A stretch of DNA of 64,000 nt, from contig CAZTMT010000015.1 of assembly GCA_964615335.1 (NCBI GenBank), positions 1 through 64,000 of the forward strand, read 5' to 3'. The notes beneath the pieces are model-generated. The model was given only the letters and a program-made list of their open reading frames with translations, was not told the origin of the DNA and did no database searches. The position numbers and the translations under genes were made by a program. This stretch comes from HR10 sp964615335. GTDB taxonomy: Bacteria > Acidobacteriota > Blastocatellia > HR10. This document shows, piece after piece, positions 1 to 7,143 of this stretch (positions are counted from its first letter, which is position 1; the number at the start of each line of letters is the position of its first letter).

Positions 1-1
1 G

Positions 2-181
2 AGGCGACAACAGGTTATCCAGGCATTCGAAAAGTTGGGCAACCTGATTGGCCAGTCTCCGGTGGGAGACAAGTTCTGGTTCTGGAGTCGGAAGAACGGG
101 AGTGAGTGGCGCACGGCGCTTTTGGATGCTTTGGAGCTGCTTGAGCTTGGCGCTCAACAATGTCTGACGGAGGAACCATGA
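2..181 (+). CDS. C-terminal end of an upstream type III CRISPR effector gene (partial, possibly cas10)
   Basis: An open frame enters from the left edge and stops at TGA 179-181. The 59 visible residues include the aromatic stretch GDKFWFWSRKNGSEW and end in LTEEP. The stop overlaps the next gene's ATG (178-180) as ATGA, the same junction used throughout the following operon, so it is a real translated gene end. In subtype III-D loci the gene before the first Cas7-like subunit is often cas10, but no GGDD, HD or other Cas10 motif falls inside the window. The identity is therefore only positional inference. Confidence 0.55.
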   Translation, partial: RRQQVIQAFEKLGNLIGQSPVGDKFWFWSRKNGSEWRTALLDALELLELGAQQCLTEEP

Positions 182-825
182 GTCACGCCTTGCAGATCGA
201 AATGCACTTCTCGCTGCTCTCCGGCATACATATCACCGGAGAACAAGGAAAACTCTGGACCGATAAGGTGCTCGTGGTGGATTGGGAGGAAAGCAAACAT
301 CCCATCATCCCTGCAACGACGCTCAAAGGTTGGCTGCGCGAGAGTGCAGAGCGGTTGCTACGAGGCCTGGGCGTGGACATATGCGATGGCTCGACTCCTC
401 AAACAGTATGCGGAAAGTGTGTAGTTTGCGCAATTTTCGGTTCTCCGCGTCAGCGCTCCTCTCTGCGTTTTGAGGATGCTCTTCTCAAAGAGGCGGCAAC
501 CGATGTTCGTATGAACGTCTCGCTCAGCCGTCATCGCAAGACTGCGTACGAAGAGCGGCTCTTTTCGACCGAGACGGCTTGGCAGAAGACCGTGCAGGCA
601 AAGGTGTCGGGCATTTTCGCTTCGGACGCTCAGGCAAAGGTAGCTGCGGCGCTCCTGTATTTCTCAGCAAAAGCTGGCTTCGCCATTGGCGCGGCGCGCT
701 CGCGAGGGTTGGGCTGGTTGCACCTGGAGGAGTTTCAAGCTCGGCTCGATGGTACTGCACTTCGCCTTGAAGAACTTGCCGAAGTCCTGAAATCGCAGAT
801 TCTCCAAACGGAGGTGAGCCGATGA
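178..825 (+). CDS. csm3: Cas7-type RAMP subunit (Csm3-like) of type III effector
   Basis: A 215-residue RAMP-fold backbone subunit that should line crRNA and cut target RNA. The family signatures are visible: IPATTLKGWLRE (the [I/P]xSSLKGxxR helix, about 45-56), the Cys-containing CxxCxIFG followed by a basic loop and FEDA, and the C-terminal glycine-rich loop RSRGLGWL. Asp29 (WTDKV) sits where Csm3 carries its backbone-cleaving Asp, which is inference by spacing to the SLKG helix. I chose ATG 178 over the in-frame ATG 160 because GGAGG at 169-173 precedes it at normal spacing and it forms an ATGA overlap with the upstream stop. The stop in turn overlaps the csx10 start at 822. Confidence 0.85.
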   Translation: MSHALQIEMHFSLLSGIHITGEQGKLWTDKVLVVDWEESKHPIIPATTLKGWLRESAERLLRGLGVDICDGSTPQTVCGKCVVCAIFGSPRQRSSLRFEDALLKEAATDVRMNVSLSRHRKTAYEERLFSTETAWQKTVQAKVSGIFASDAQAKVAAALLYFSAKAGFAIGAARSRGLGWLHLEEFQARLDGTALRLEELAEVLKSQILQTEVSR

Positions 826-2112
826 CCGAGTACGTTATGAGATTGACGCCGACGGCTCCTCTGCGCACGGGCACGCTCAAGCCCCGTGGCGATTATCTGG
901 ACACGCGCAGTTATCTGCCGGGCAGTGTGCTGCGCGGGGCGCTGGCCGAATGGCTCAAACTCCAGGGACGTGAACACGAGATCGTGTCCGTTGTTCGGAA
1001 GATCCGTTTCGGAAATTTCTTTCTCTCGCCTTCTGAGCGTGTGCTGGCGCTCCCATTTCCCATGACCGCTCTCGAGTGCAAGTTACATAGCGGATTCCGC
1101 TCGGTGCCTCGCAATGAACGCGACAAAGCGGGTCACGGTATCCGAGACAGTTTGCTCATCACCTTGGCTTATGCGGAGCTTGAACGGAAGGGCGCGCGGT
1201 TTCCTGTTCCGATGCTTCTTCGGTGTACCTACGAACAAAACGGAGCAAAATGCGGTGGGCGGATGGAGCGCGCAAGCGGCTTCTATGCGCATATGCCAGA
1301 AGGGTGGAAGAAGGTTGAAGCGGCGAAGATGCTTCAGACTAAGGTCGCCCTGAGCCGATACCGACGCGCGGCGCAGGAAGCAATGCTTTACCGTGTGATT
1401 GGAGTTCGCCCAAAGGGCGCGTTCGTGGGACGGATCTGGACGGATGATGATGCACTCTTGCAAGAACTTCACCAAGCAGTCGAGTCGGTCGGCGTCGGCG
1501 CGCTCACCAGCCGTGGGTTCGGCTCAGCCCGATTGAAGGAGGTGGACACGGCTCTCGAGTCCATATCCGAACGGCTTCGCACATTCAACGAGCGTCTTCG
1601 GGAAGTCTGGCATGATCTGGCTGATCTGGCAGCTCAGGTCGGGGCTACGGTGCCCGAGGAACCAGAAAGCACCTACTTCAGTGTGGACTTACTCGCGCCG
1701 GCGATTCTGCACGATCCGTATGGGATTCCCACGCTCAAGCTCTCTCTGCAGCGCAATGGGCAGTGGCTTGAGCCCGTTTTCTGGGCAACGCAGCCGGACT
1801 TCGTCGGCGGCTTTTCCACCGCTTGGGGACTGCCCAAGCCCACGCATCTCGGTGCGGGGATGGGAAGTGTCTACGNNNNNNNNNNNNNNNNNNNNNNNNN
1901 NNNNNNNNNNNNNNNNNNNNNNNNNNNNNNNNNNNNNNNNNNNNNNNNNNNNNNNNNNNNNNNNNNNNNNNNNNNGTGTGGACGAGCCGCAAGAGACGCT
2001 CATTCCATGGCTTGCAGAACTTGAAGCCCATGGCGTCGGCGAGCGCACTGACGAGGGCCTGGGTGAAATCTTGATTTGTCATCCATTCCATCAGGAGGTA
2101 ATGCCGGTATGA
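822..2112 (+). CDS. csx10: Csx10-like RAMP protein (interrupted by an assembly gap)
   Basis: A large RAMP protein, probably the crRNA 5'-handle (Cas5-like) subunit typical of subtype III-D. It starts at ATG 822 in an ATGA overlap with the upstream csm3-like gene. Visible motifs are SYLPGSVLRGALAEWL near the N-terminus, an ALSRYRRAAQEAMLYR segment, and VGALTSRGFGSARL, a first glycine-rich loop. A run of 100 N (1876-1975) cuts the gene. After it the meaningful frame differs: the frame ending at 2112 reads VGERTDEGLGEILICHPFH, a clear C-terminal RAMP glycine loop, while the frame used before the gap hits a stop at 2022-2024. The shift is explained by an N-run that does not reflect true gap length, not by a mutation. 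Confidence 0.8.
1876..1975. other. assembly gap (100 N)
   Basis: Exactly 100 undetermined bases, the conventional scaffold-gap placeholder. It lies inside the csx10-like gene. True gap length is unknown, and the reading-frame change across it indicates that the real length is not 100 modulo 3. Confidence 0.99.
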
Positions 2113-2615
2113 TGCCCAATGTGAAGATTCTCCAGATCATTGAGCAACACTGGCTGGACCAGGTGGTTGATCTTGCCCAAGAGGCAGTGCAGACTTCTGG
2201 TGTTTACGGAAGAATATGCAAAAATGACCACTGGGTCCAAGGAGAAAGAAGGTGTCCAATATGCCGCGAGCGGACGAGAGAGATTCTTCAGCGCGCTCAA
2301 CTTTCTAACCTGCAAAATCTGGCCAATTCTACGGACTCTGTAAAGGCGCTGGAGCTGTTCATACGCTACCAGATGGGACGGAAGGAAGGCAAGGGTTGGA
2401 AGTTTACTCGAGAGAAGAATGAATCTTTCGGTGATATAGTAATTAACCATTTGGACAAGCTTTGGCAGTGGGCGCAACAGATAGCGCAAGGACACGCAGC
2501 AGATGAGATAAAAGCGGTGCACCTTTGGTTGATTCGGCTTTATTGCGGTTTCTTGAGCCGATGGTTCGTTGCCCTAAAGGGCGAAGAGCAGGTAGAAAGT
2601 GTAGAGGAGGATTGA
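2109..2615 (+). CDS. Small subunit-like protein of type III effector with a Cys cluster
   Basis: A 168-residue protein starting at ATG 2109, which forms ATGATG with the csx10 stop (TGA 2110-2112); AGGAGGT at 2092-2098 is the likely ribosome site. An N-terminal Cys/His cluster (Cys about residue 36, then CKNDH...RRCPIC) could bind zinc. The rest is predicted helical and ends in an aromatic helix (LWLIRLYCGFLSRWF). Position in a III-D operon and size fit a Cas11/Csm2-like small subunit, but I do not recognise a defining motif. The Cys cluster is unusual for Cas11. Base composition is visibly more AT-rich than its neighbours. Confidence 0.6.
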   Translation: MMPNVKILQIIEQHWLDQVVDLAQEAVQTSGVYGRICKNDHWVQGERRCPICRERTREILQRAQLSNLQNLANSTDSVKALELFIRYQMGRKEGKGWKFTREKNESFGDIVINHLDKLWQWAQQIAQGHAADEIKAVHLWLIRLYCGFLSRWFVALKGEEQVESVEED

Positions 2616-2618
2616 GTG

Positions 2619-3455
2619 ATGAGGACTTTTTTCCGTTTTGAAAACCGCTGGATCATCACGGCGTCGCTGCGGATGAAAACAGCACTCTCCGTTGGCAGTC
2701 GCGCCTCGCTCATGCCCGCAGGTTCTGATCTGCCCGTCATCAAGACGCCGGAAGGCATCCCCTTCATCCCGGGTTCCTCGCTCAAAGGAGTCGTGCGATC
2801 CCACATTGAGCAGGTTCTGCGAACGATGGAGGCGCTGAGCAAGAGGCGCAACGGGGAGAGACTCTGGGCGTGCGATCCTCTGGATGAGCAAGCCCGCTGC
2901 GTGACGGCAGAGCGCAAGAAGTCGATTATGGAGCAAATAGGAGGCGATGACCAAAGGTTTACTGAACGCGTTTGGAACGAGTCCTGCACGGTCTGCCGCC
3001 TGTTCGGCTCCCAGTGGCTGGCTTCACGCGTGTCGTTTCAGGATGCGATGTTGGTAAACCAAAACGCCCTACTCCGCCTGACCGAAGTCCGCGACGGCGT
3101 GGGCATCGACCGGGACTTGGGCTCCGCAAAGCCGAAAATCAAATACGATTTCGAGACCGTGCCTCAAGGAGCATCTTTCGGTATGCGTATCATCGTGGAG
3201 AACGCCGAAGAGTGGGAAGTCGGACTTCTTGTCCTAGCGCTTGAAGCGATGGGCCGAAGCGAACTTCCCGTTGGCGGCAAGACCACACGCGGGCTCGGCT
3301 GGGGCGAGCTTGACGGTCTCAAGATTCAGTGTATCGGTCAGAACCAATTGCTCGACTACCTCGTCGGCACAGTGCAGCCTACCGAATTTTCGCCGCAGGA
3401 CCTGCTTCGAGGGTTTGTAGCCACTATGCAGGAAGGAGGTGAACGCCATGCATAA
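2619..3455 (+). CDS. Cas7-type RAMP subunit (Csm3-like), second copy
   Basis: A 278-residue RAMP protein. Motifs in order: GSDLPVIKTPEGIPFIPGSSLKG (Asp37 in the position of the Csm3 catalytic Asp, then the SSLKG helix), ESCTVCRLFGSQ (Cys pair plus the RLFG strand), SFQDAM, GSAKPKIKYDFETVPQGASF and the glycine loop GGKTTRGLGWGEL. The AGGAGG at 2605-2610 places the start at ATG 2619; an adjacent GTG at 2616 is possible. It follows the small-subunit gene by 3 bases and overlaps the next RAMP gene by 8 bases. Likely part of the crRNA-binding backbone filament. Confidence 0.85.
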   Translation: MRTFFRFENRWIITASLRMKTALSVGSRASLMPAGSDLPVIKTPEGIPFIPGSSLKGVVRSHIEQVLRTMEALSKRRNGERLWACDPLDEQARCVTAERKKSIMEQIGGDDQRFTERVWNESCTVCRLFGSQWLASRVSFQDAMLVNQNALLRLTEVRDGVGIDRDLGSAKPKIKYDFETVPQGASFGMRIIVENAEEWEVGLLVLALEAMGRSELPVGGKTTRGLGWGELDGLKIQCIGQNQLLDYLVGTVQPTEFSPQDLLRGFVATMQEGGERHA

Positions 3456-4335
3456 GCGACGGTGGAATGCGATCAAACTGGATCTGGAGATAACACCGCG
3501 CGCGCCGCTTCTGATCAAATCCGGCACGCTCTCGCCCAATCCCTCGCTTCCGGACATGCAGTTTGTACGTACGATGACAGCAGAGGGTGAGAAGGTCTTC
3601 ATCCCGGGCTCTTCGCTGAAAGGCGTGTTCCGGAGTTTCAGCGAGAAGGTGCTGCGCACGATAAATCCGGATTGGGCATGCGAGCCGTTTCCTTCCAACC
3701 CAAACTACTGCGGACGCAAACTGAATGAGGAAGAGGACACTGCCAAAGTGTACCAGCTCTCCTGTCGCGCTTGCAGAATCTACGGCAACACGCGCCTGAA
3801 AGGACGTCTCTCTTTCACGGATGCCTTCCCCAATGGAGAAGTCAAAACGGAAACCCGCTACGGCGTAGCCATTTCGCGACTGACCAATGCCGTCGCTGTG
3901 GGTCCCTTTGATATGGAGGTGCTCGTGGAGGGCAAGTTCACCACATCGCTCGTACTCGAAAACTTCGAGGTCTGGCAGTTGGGGCTTGTGGCGCTCACCC
4001 TGCAGGCGCTCAATGAAGGGCTTGTGAAAGTCGGCTTTGGCAAGAATCGGGGATTGGGCGAGGTCTCCGTGCAGGTGAAAAGCGCCGTCATCGAAATGGC
4101 AAAACGCTCCGGGATCAACAAGACGGATGTCTGGGGAGTGGGTGCCTTTGTCACTGAGGAGGAACGGAAGGCATACGGTTTGCGCCCCGATGATCAGCTT
4201 AGCAGTCTGCTCGAACCGAGCGAAGAAAAAGACCTGGCGATATTCATTCGCCGAAGCTACGGCGCGGAGCAGTGGAAAGCGATCTCGGAGAAAGCCATCG
4301 AGGCACTGTCCCAGCTTACGGAGGCAACGCAATGA
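3448..4335 (+). CDS. Cas7-type RAMP subunit (Csm3-like), third copy
   Basis: A 295-residue RAMP protein with VFIPGSSLKGVFRSFSEKVLR, the Cys-rich SCRACRIYGNTRLKGRLSFTDAF, and glycine loop GFGKNRGLGEVSV. Asp36 (LPDMQF) lies 18-20 residues before the SSLKG helix, as in nuclease-active Csm3 proteins. ATG 3448 is preferred over GTG 3439 because the GGAGGT of the ribosome site overlaps the GTG. The start overlaps the previous gene's TAA by 8 bases; the stop overlaps the Csx19-like start as ATGA. The region after the glycine loop (about 225-295) is an extra helical tail not seen in the other copies. Confidence 0.85.
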   Translation: MHKRRWNAIKLDLEITPRAPLLIKSGTLSPNPSLPDMQFVRTMTAEGEKVFIPGSSLKGVFRSFSEKVLRTINPDWACEPFPSNPNYCGRKLNEEEDTAKVYQLSCRACRIYGNTRLKGRLSFTDAFPNGEVKTETRYGVAISRLTNAVAVGPFDMEVLVEGKFTTSLVLENFEVWQLGLVALTLQALNEGLVKVGFGKNRGLGEVSVQVKSAVIEMAKRSGINKTDVWGVGAFVTEEERKAYGLRPDDQLSSLLEPSEEKDLAIFIRRSYGAEQWKAISEKAIEALSQLTEATQ

Positions 4336-4778
4336 AACCAGGCTACGTTTACGCGGGACGGGTCGCTGAAGCAGGACTGAAGGACCTGGTCGCAAAACTT
4401 TCCGGTCCGGTCATTTTGAGTTGGGACCTAGCGCGCCTGGACTTCTCAGGAGCACTGCGGGATGCCGGCTGCGCCTTCGATGCTACGTTGGAAATCCGCT
4501 GGCAGCGTGCAGGAGATGCTTTTCGTGTCCTGGTTTTGAGCGATCAGGAAAGACCTGATCTCGGCTTAGAGCCCGTCGAGGGCGAGTGGACCGTCACCGA
4601 TGAAGAGACCGTCCAGCTTGTGGATCTCCGGGATCGCCGGTATTCGCCTCAATTTGGGGCGTATCCGGTCGTGCAAGACTCAAAGGCGCGTTTGAAGTGC
4701 AAAGTGTTTTCTCGAAATCATATCGCAGTATTTCTCAGTCCACGGGGGGTGTTGAAAGATGAAAGGTCATCGTCCTGA
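4332..4778 (+). CDS. Csx19-like type III-D accessory subunit (tentative)
   Basis: A 148-residue protein starting at ATG 4332 (ATGA overlap with the previous stop). It is beta-rich and acidic, with VYAGRVAEAG at the N-terminus, a central DATLEIRWQRAGDAFRVLVLSD strand pair and a C-terminal RLKCKVFSRNHIAVFLSP. Size and place between Cas7-like genes match Csx19, a small protein found with Csx10 in subtype III-D. I see no diagnostic motif, so the name rests on context plus general shape. The next gene starts 20 bases before its stop. Confidence 0.5.
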   Translation: MKPGYVYAGRVAEAGLKDLVAKLSGPVILSWDLARLDFSGALRDAGCAFDATLEIRWQRAGDAFRVLVLSDQERPDLGLEPVEGEWTVTDEETVQLVDLRDRRYSPQFGAYPVVQDSKARLKCKVFSRNHIAVFLSPRGVLKDERSSS

Positions 4779-5757
4779 AGCCGAACCCAAACCGTTTGCC
4801 TTGGTGCCCATTCCAAGCCAGGCGCCGAGCAGAGCCAGGGCGGCCACGCATGAACGATTTGCCGGGCTCACAGGTCGCTTAGACCTCGTTATCACCGTGG
4901 AGTCCGAGTATCTCTTCGTGGGCTCAGGCAGCTACGAATTTGACCCCAATGCGCGGGGCGGTCCGGACGTGTGGCACACGTTCTACCGCCGAAACGGGCA
5001 AATCTGCATACCAGGAACGAGCATCAAAGGCGCTATTCGGGCAATCGTGGAGGCGATTTCAAATTCGTGCGTATCGCAGAGTCGTAAGCAGGAGCAAAGC
5101 GTGGTAGACTCTAATCACCGACCTTGTCAGTTTCAGAATGAAAAAAGCAAACTCTGCCCTGCCTGTCGGCTGTTTGGCACTACGGGCTTTCGGGGGCGCG
5201 TGCATTTCAGCGATGCCTTGCCGCAGGGCAACGTTCAGACGTGCCCTGTCAAAATCGCTGAACTCTGGGAGCCGAAGCGCTGGGAGGCCAAGCGCCGTTT
5301 TTACGAAGTCAAGAGATTTCAGCCAGTAGGGAATCAGCGTCCGGAAAGGAATTTCCGTTTTGTTGAGGCGGTTCCAAAGGACACCCCGTTTTCTGTCTCA
5401 TTACACTTTGAGAATCTGAGCGAGGCAGAACTGGGCCTTATATGCCATGCACTGGGATGGAAATCAGAAGGTGGGCAGTTCAACACCGCTTTCACACCGA
5501 AACTGGGGGGTGCCAAGCCGAGGTGTTTCGGCGCGGTGAAAATCTCGCCCGTGCGGTTGCGCCTGTGGGAAAACAACATGCTGGTCAGCAGCGTGAAAGC
5601 CAGGATTCTTGAAGGAGCAGAATTGAGTTGCTTTCTCGTAGAGTCCCTCCAAGCCTGCCAGAAAAGTGTGGGCGACTTGTTCCATCGTCCCTCGTGGGAG
5701 GCTTTAGTGCGGGAGCTCCGACTGCAGAGTGATAATTGCCCCAAGGAGGTCTACTGA
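4759..5757 (+). CDS. RAMP protein (Csm5/Csm3-like), fourth Cas7-type subunit
   Basis: A 332-residue RAMP protein with a proline-rich N-terminal extension of about 35 residues. Motifs: GGPDVWHTFYRRNGQICIPGTSIKGAIRA (Asp70 at the Csm3-Asp position, then the TSIKG helix), CPACRLFGTTGFRGRVHFSDAL, and the loop LGGAKPRCFGAVKIS. It may be the filament-end (Csm5-like) subunit because it is last in the RAMP series and has the extended termini, but the sequence alone does not separate Csm5 from Csm3. The TGA stop overlaps the following ATG as TGATG. Confidence 0.8.
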   Translation: MKGHRPEAEPKPFALVPIPSQAPSRARAATHERFAGLTGRLDLVITVESEYLFVGSGSYEFDPNARGGPDVWHTFYRRNGQICIPGTSIKGAIRAIVEAISNSCVSQSRKQEQSVVDSNHRPCQFQNEKSKLCPACRLFGTTGFRGRVHFSDALPQGNVQTCPVKIAELWEPKRWEAKRRFYEVKRFQPVGNQRPERNFRFVEAVPKDTPFSVSLHFENLSEAELGLICHALGWKSEGGQFNTAFTPKLGGAKPRCFGAVKISPVRLRLWENNMLVSSVKARILEGAELSCFLVESLQACQKSVGDLFHRPSWEALVRELRLQSDNCPKEVY

Positions 5758-6200
5758 TGACAACGGATGAGAAGGTAGAACTGGCCAAGAGAATTGCCGA
5801 GTCTCTTAAAAAAGAATGGGAACTGAATGTGACTCGGCGTGCGGCTCAGCGGAAGAAGGATCCAAAGCCTCGTGATTTTGAATTCCCAAGAAACGAATGG
5901 GAAAAGTTTATCGGATATGTTTCGCGCAAGGGGATGCAGAATGGGGTTCAGTTGGTCGAATACATGGCAAAATCGCCTTCGCTGAGGACCGATCCTCAAA
6001 ATGTAGCAGCCTGTATGAGTCGTGTTATTCGAGGTCATCTGCCCCGACTTGTAAAGCTGTCGTCGGATGAGCTTGTCGAGATTTTGGGGTATGTAAGTCG
6101 GTGGATCGTATGGCTGAACTTCACAGGAGTTATGGAACATGAAAAAAGTCTTGCTCGCTACACTGGGCGAAAGCCCCGCGGTCGTCACCGAAGCCATTGA
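5757..6200 (+). CDS. Small helical CRISPR operon protein of unknown family (Cas11-like candidate)
   Basis: A 147-residue lysine- and arginine-rich, apparently all-helical protein. ATG 5757 is chosen because AAGGAGGT lies at 5743-5750 and the codon forms TGATG with the upstream stop. The middle (FIGYVSRKGMQNGVQLVEYMA) and the end (SSDELVEILGYVSRWIVWLNF) resemble helix pairs of type III small subunits, but no family assignment is secure. The last 20 or so residues overlap the next gene by 62 bases in another frame, far more than the short overlaps elsewhere in this operon. The overlapping tail (ARYTGRKPRGRHRSH) may be non-conserved read-through. Confidence 0.55.
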   Translation: MTTDEKVELAKRIAESLKKEWELNVTRRAAQRKKDPKPRDFEFPRNEWEKFIGYVSRKGMQNGVQLVEYMAKSPSLRTDPQNVAACMSRVIRGHLPRLVKLSSDELVEILGYVSRWIVWLNFTGVMEHEKSLARYTGRKPRGRHRSH

Positions 6201-7143
6201 CCGTCTACGCGAGGACGGCATCCGCATAGACTACGTCGTGATTCTCACGACAAAGGACACGTATGCTCAAGATGCCCTGGACTTACTTTTAGGGCACCTC
6301 CCTGACTACTACAAGAACCAGATTTCGATCTGGCCCTGGCACATTTCTGACTCGATTTACGACATCAACACCGACGACGCGGCTCTGGAGTTTATGACCC
6401 AAGCCTGCTCCGCGCTACGGGACTATCGGAAGAAGGGGTGGGATGTCTACGTGTGCATCGCCGGTGGACGCAAGACGATGTCGGCGCTGCTGGCACTTGC
6501 AGTGCAATTCTACGGCGCCAACATGCTTTTCCATGTCCTTGTGGACGATCCCGTGGTGGAGGAAGAGGGGCACATTCTGAAATTAAAGAACAAATCTCCT
6601 GACGAGCAGAACCGACCGCTTCACCCGGATGTGGGTCTCATCAAGATCATTCGCATGCCTTTCGTTGGTCTTTTCCCGTTGCTGGACAGCGTGATCGCCG
6701 GATTGAAGGGACAAGAGGTCGGTCCTGAAATCAAAGCTCTTCTGGAACAAAATGGCTTGTGGCAGCAAGGCAACCCAACGGATTTTGGTCGGCGTGTGCT
6801 GGATGTGCTTGAGAGCGTTGAAACTCTTCCGCCGCCGAGACAGAGCGAGGATTGTGATATCGCTCTGGCCACGAAGGAACCCAAGGAAGCCCCAACTACA
6901 CGCCAGTGGGCCGATCGCATCTGCCGCCGTTTTCTCTTTGTCGAACGCATCGAGGACATTGGATGGCGACAAGGTCAGCCGAAGGCTATAACAGAACCTC
7001 CGAACCACCTGAAGGTGTACTTGCCGGGCCGCCGTATCCCGGGGATCGGATTCCGGCTGACGACGACAGCCCGAACGCCGGGACAACTCGAACGCGCTCG
7101 CCAGGAAGTGGAACGCTGGATCGAAAAGGAGGTGCGTCTATGA
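6139..7143 (+). CDS. CARF-domain protein of the NE0113 family (cyclic oligoadenylate sensor)
   Basis: A 334-residue protein. The N-terminus KKVLLATLGESPAVVTEAID followed by VVILTT, and IAGGRKTMSALLAL (about 107-120), are the hallmark strands of the CRISPR-associated NE0113 family, a CARF-type Rossmann fold expected to bind cyclic oligoadenylate made by Cas10. ATG 6139 has AGGAG just upstream. The C-terminal third (about 225-334) carries an ADRICRRFLF segment and HLKVYLPGRRIPGIGFRLTT, with no recognisable nuclease motif. Role (ring nuclease, regulator or effector) is therefore open. The stop overlaps the Csx1-Csx3 start (ATGA). Confidence 0.8.
   Translation: MKKVLLATLGESPAVVTEAIDRLREDGIRIDYVVILTTKDTYAQDALDLLLGHLPDYYKNQISIWPWHISDSIYDINTDDAALEFMTQACSALRDYRKKGWDVYVCIAGGRKTMSALLALAVQFYGANMLFHVLVDDPVVEEEGHILKLKNKSPDEQNRPLHPDVGLIKIIRMPFVGLFPLLDSVIAGLKGQEVGPEIKALLEQNGLWQQGNPTDFGRRVLDVLESVETLPPPRQSEDCDIALATKEPKEAPTTRQWADRICRRFLFVERIEDIGWRQGQPKAITEPPNHLKVYLPGRRIPGIGFRLTTTARTPGQLERARQEVERWIEKEVRL

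Noticed and set aside
2022..2024. Premature stop in csx10
   Set aside because: It is only in frame if the 100-N gap is taken literally; the other frame after the gap carries the expected RAMP C-terminus.
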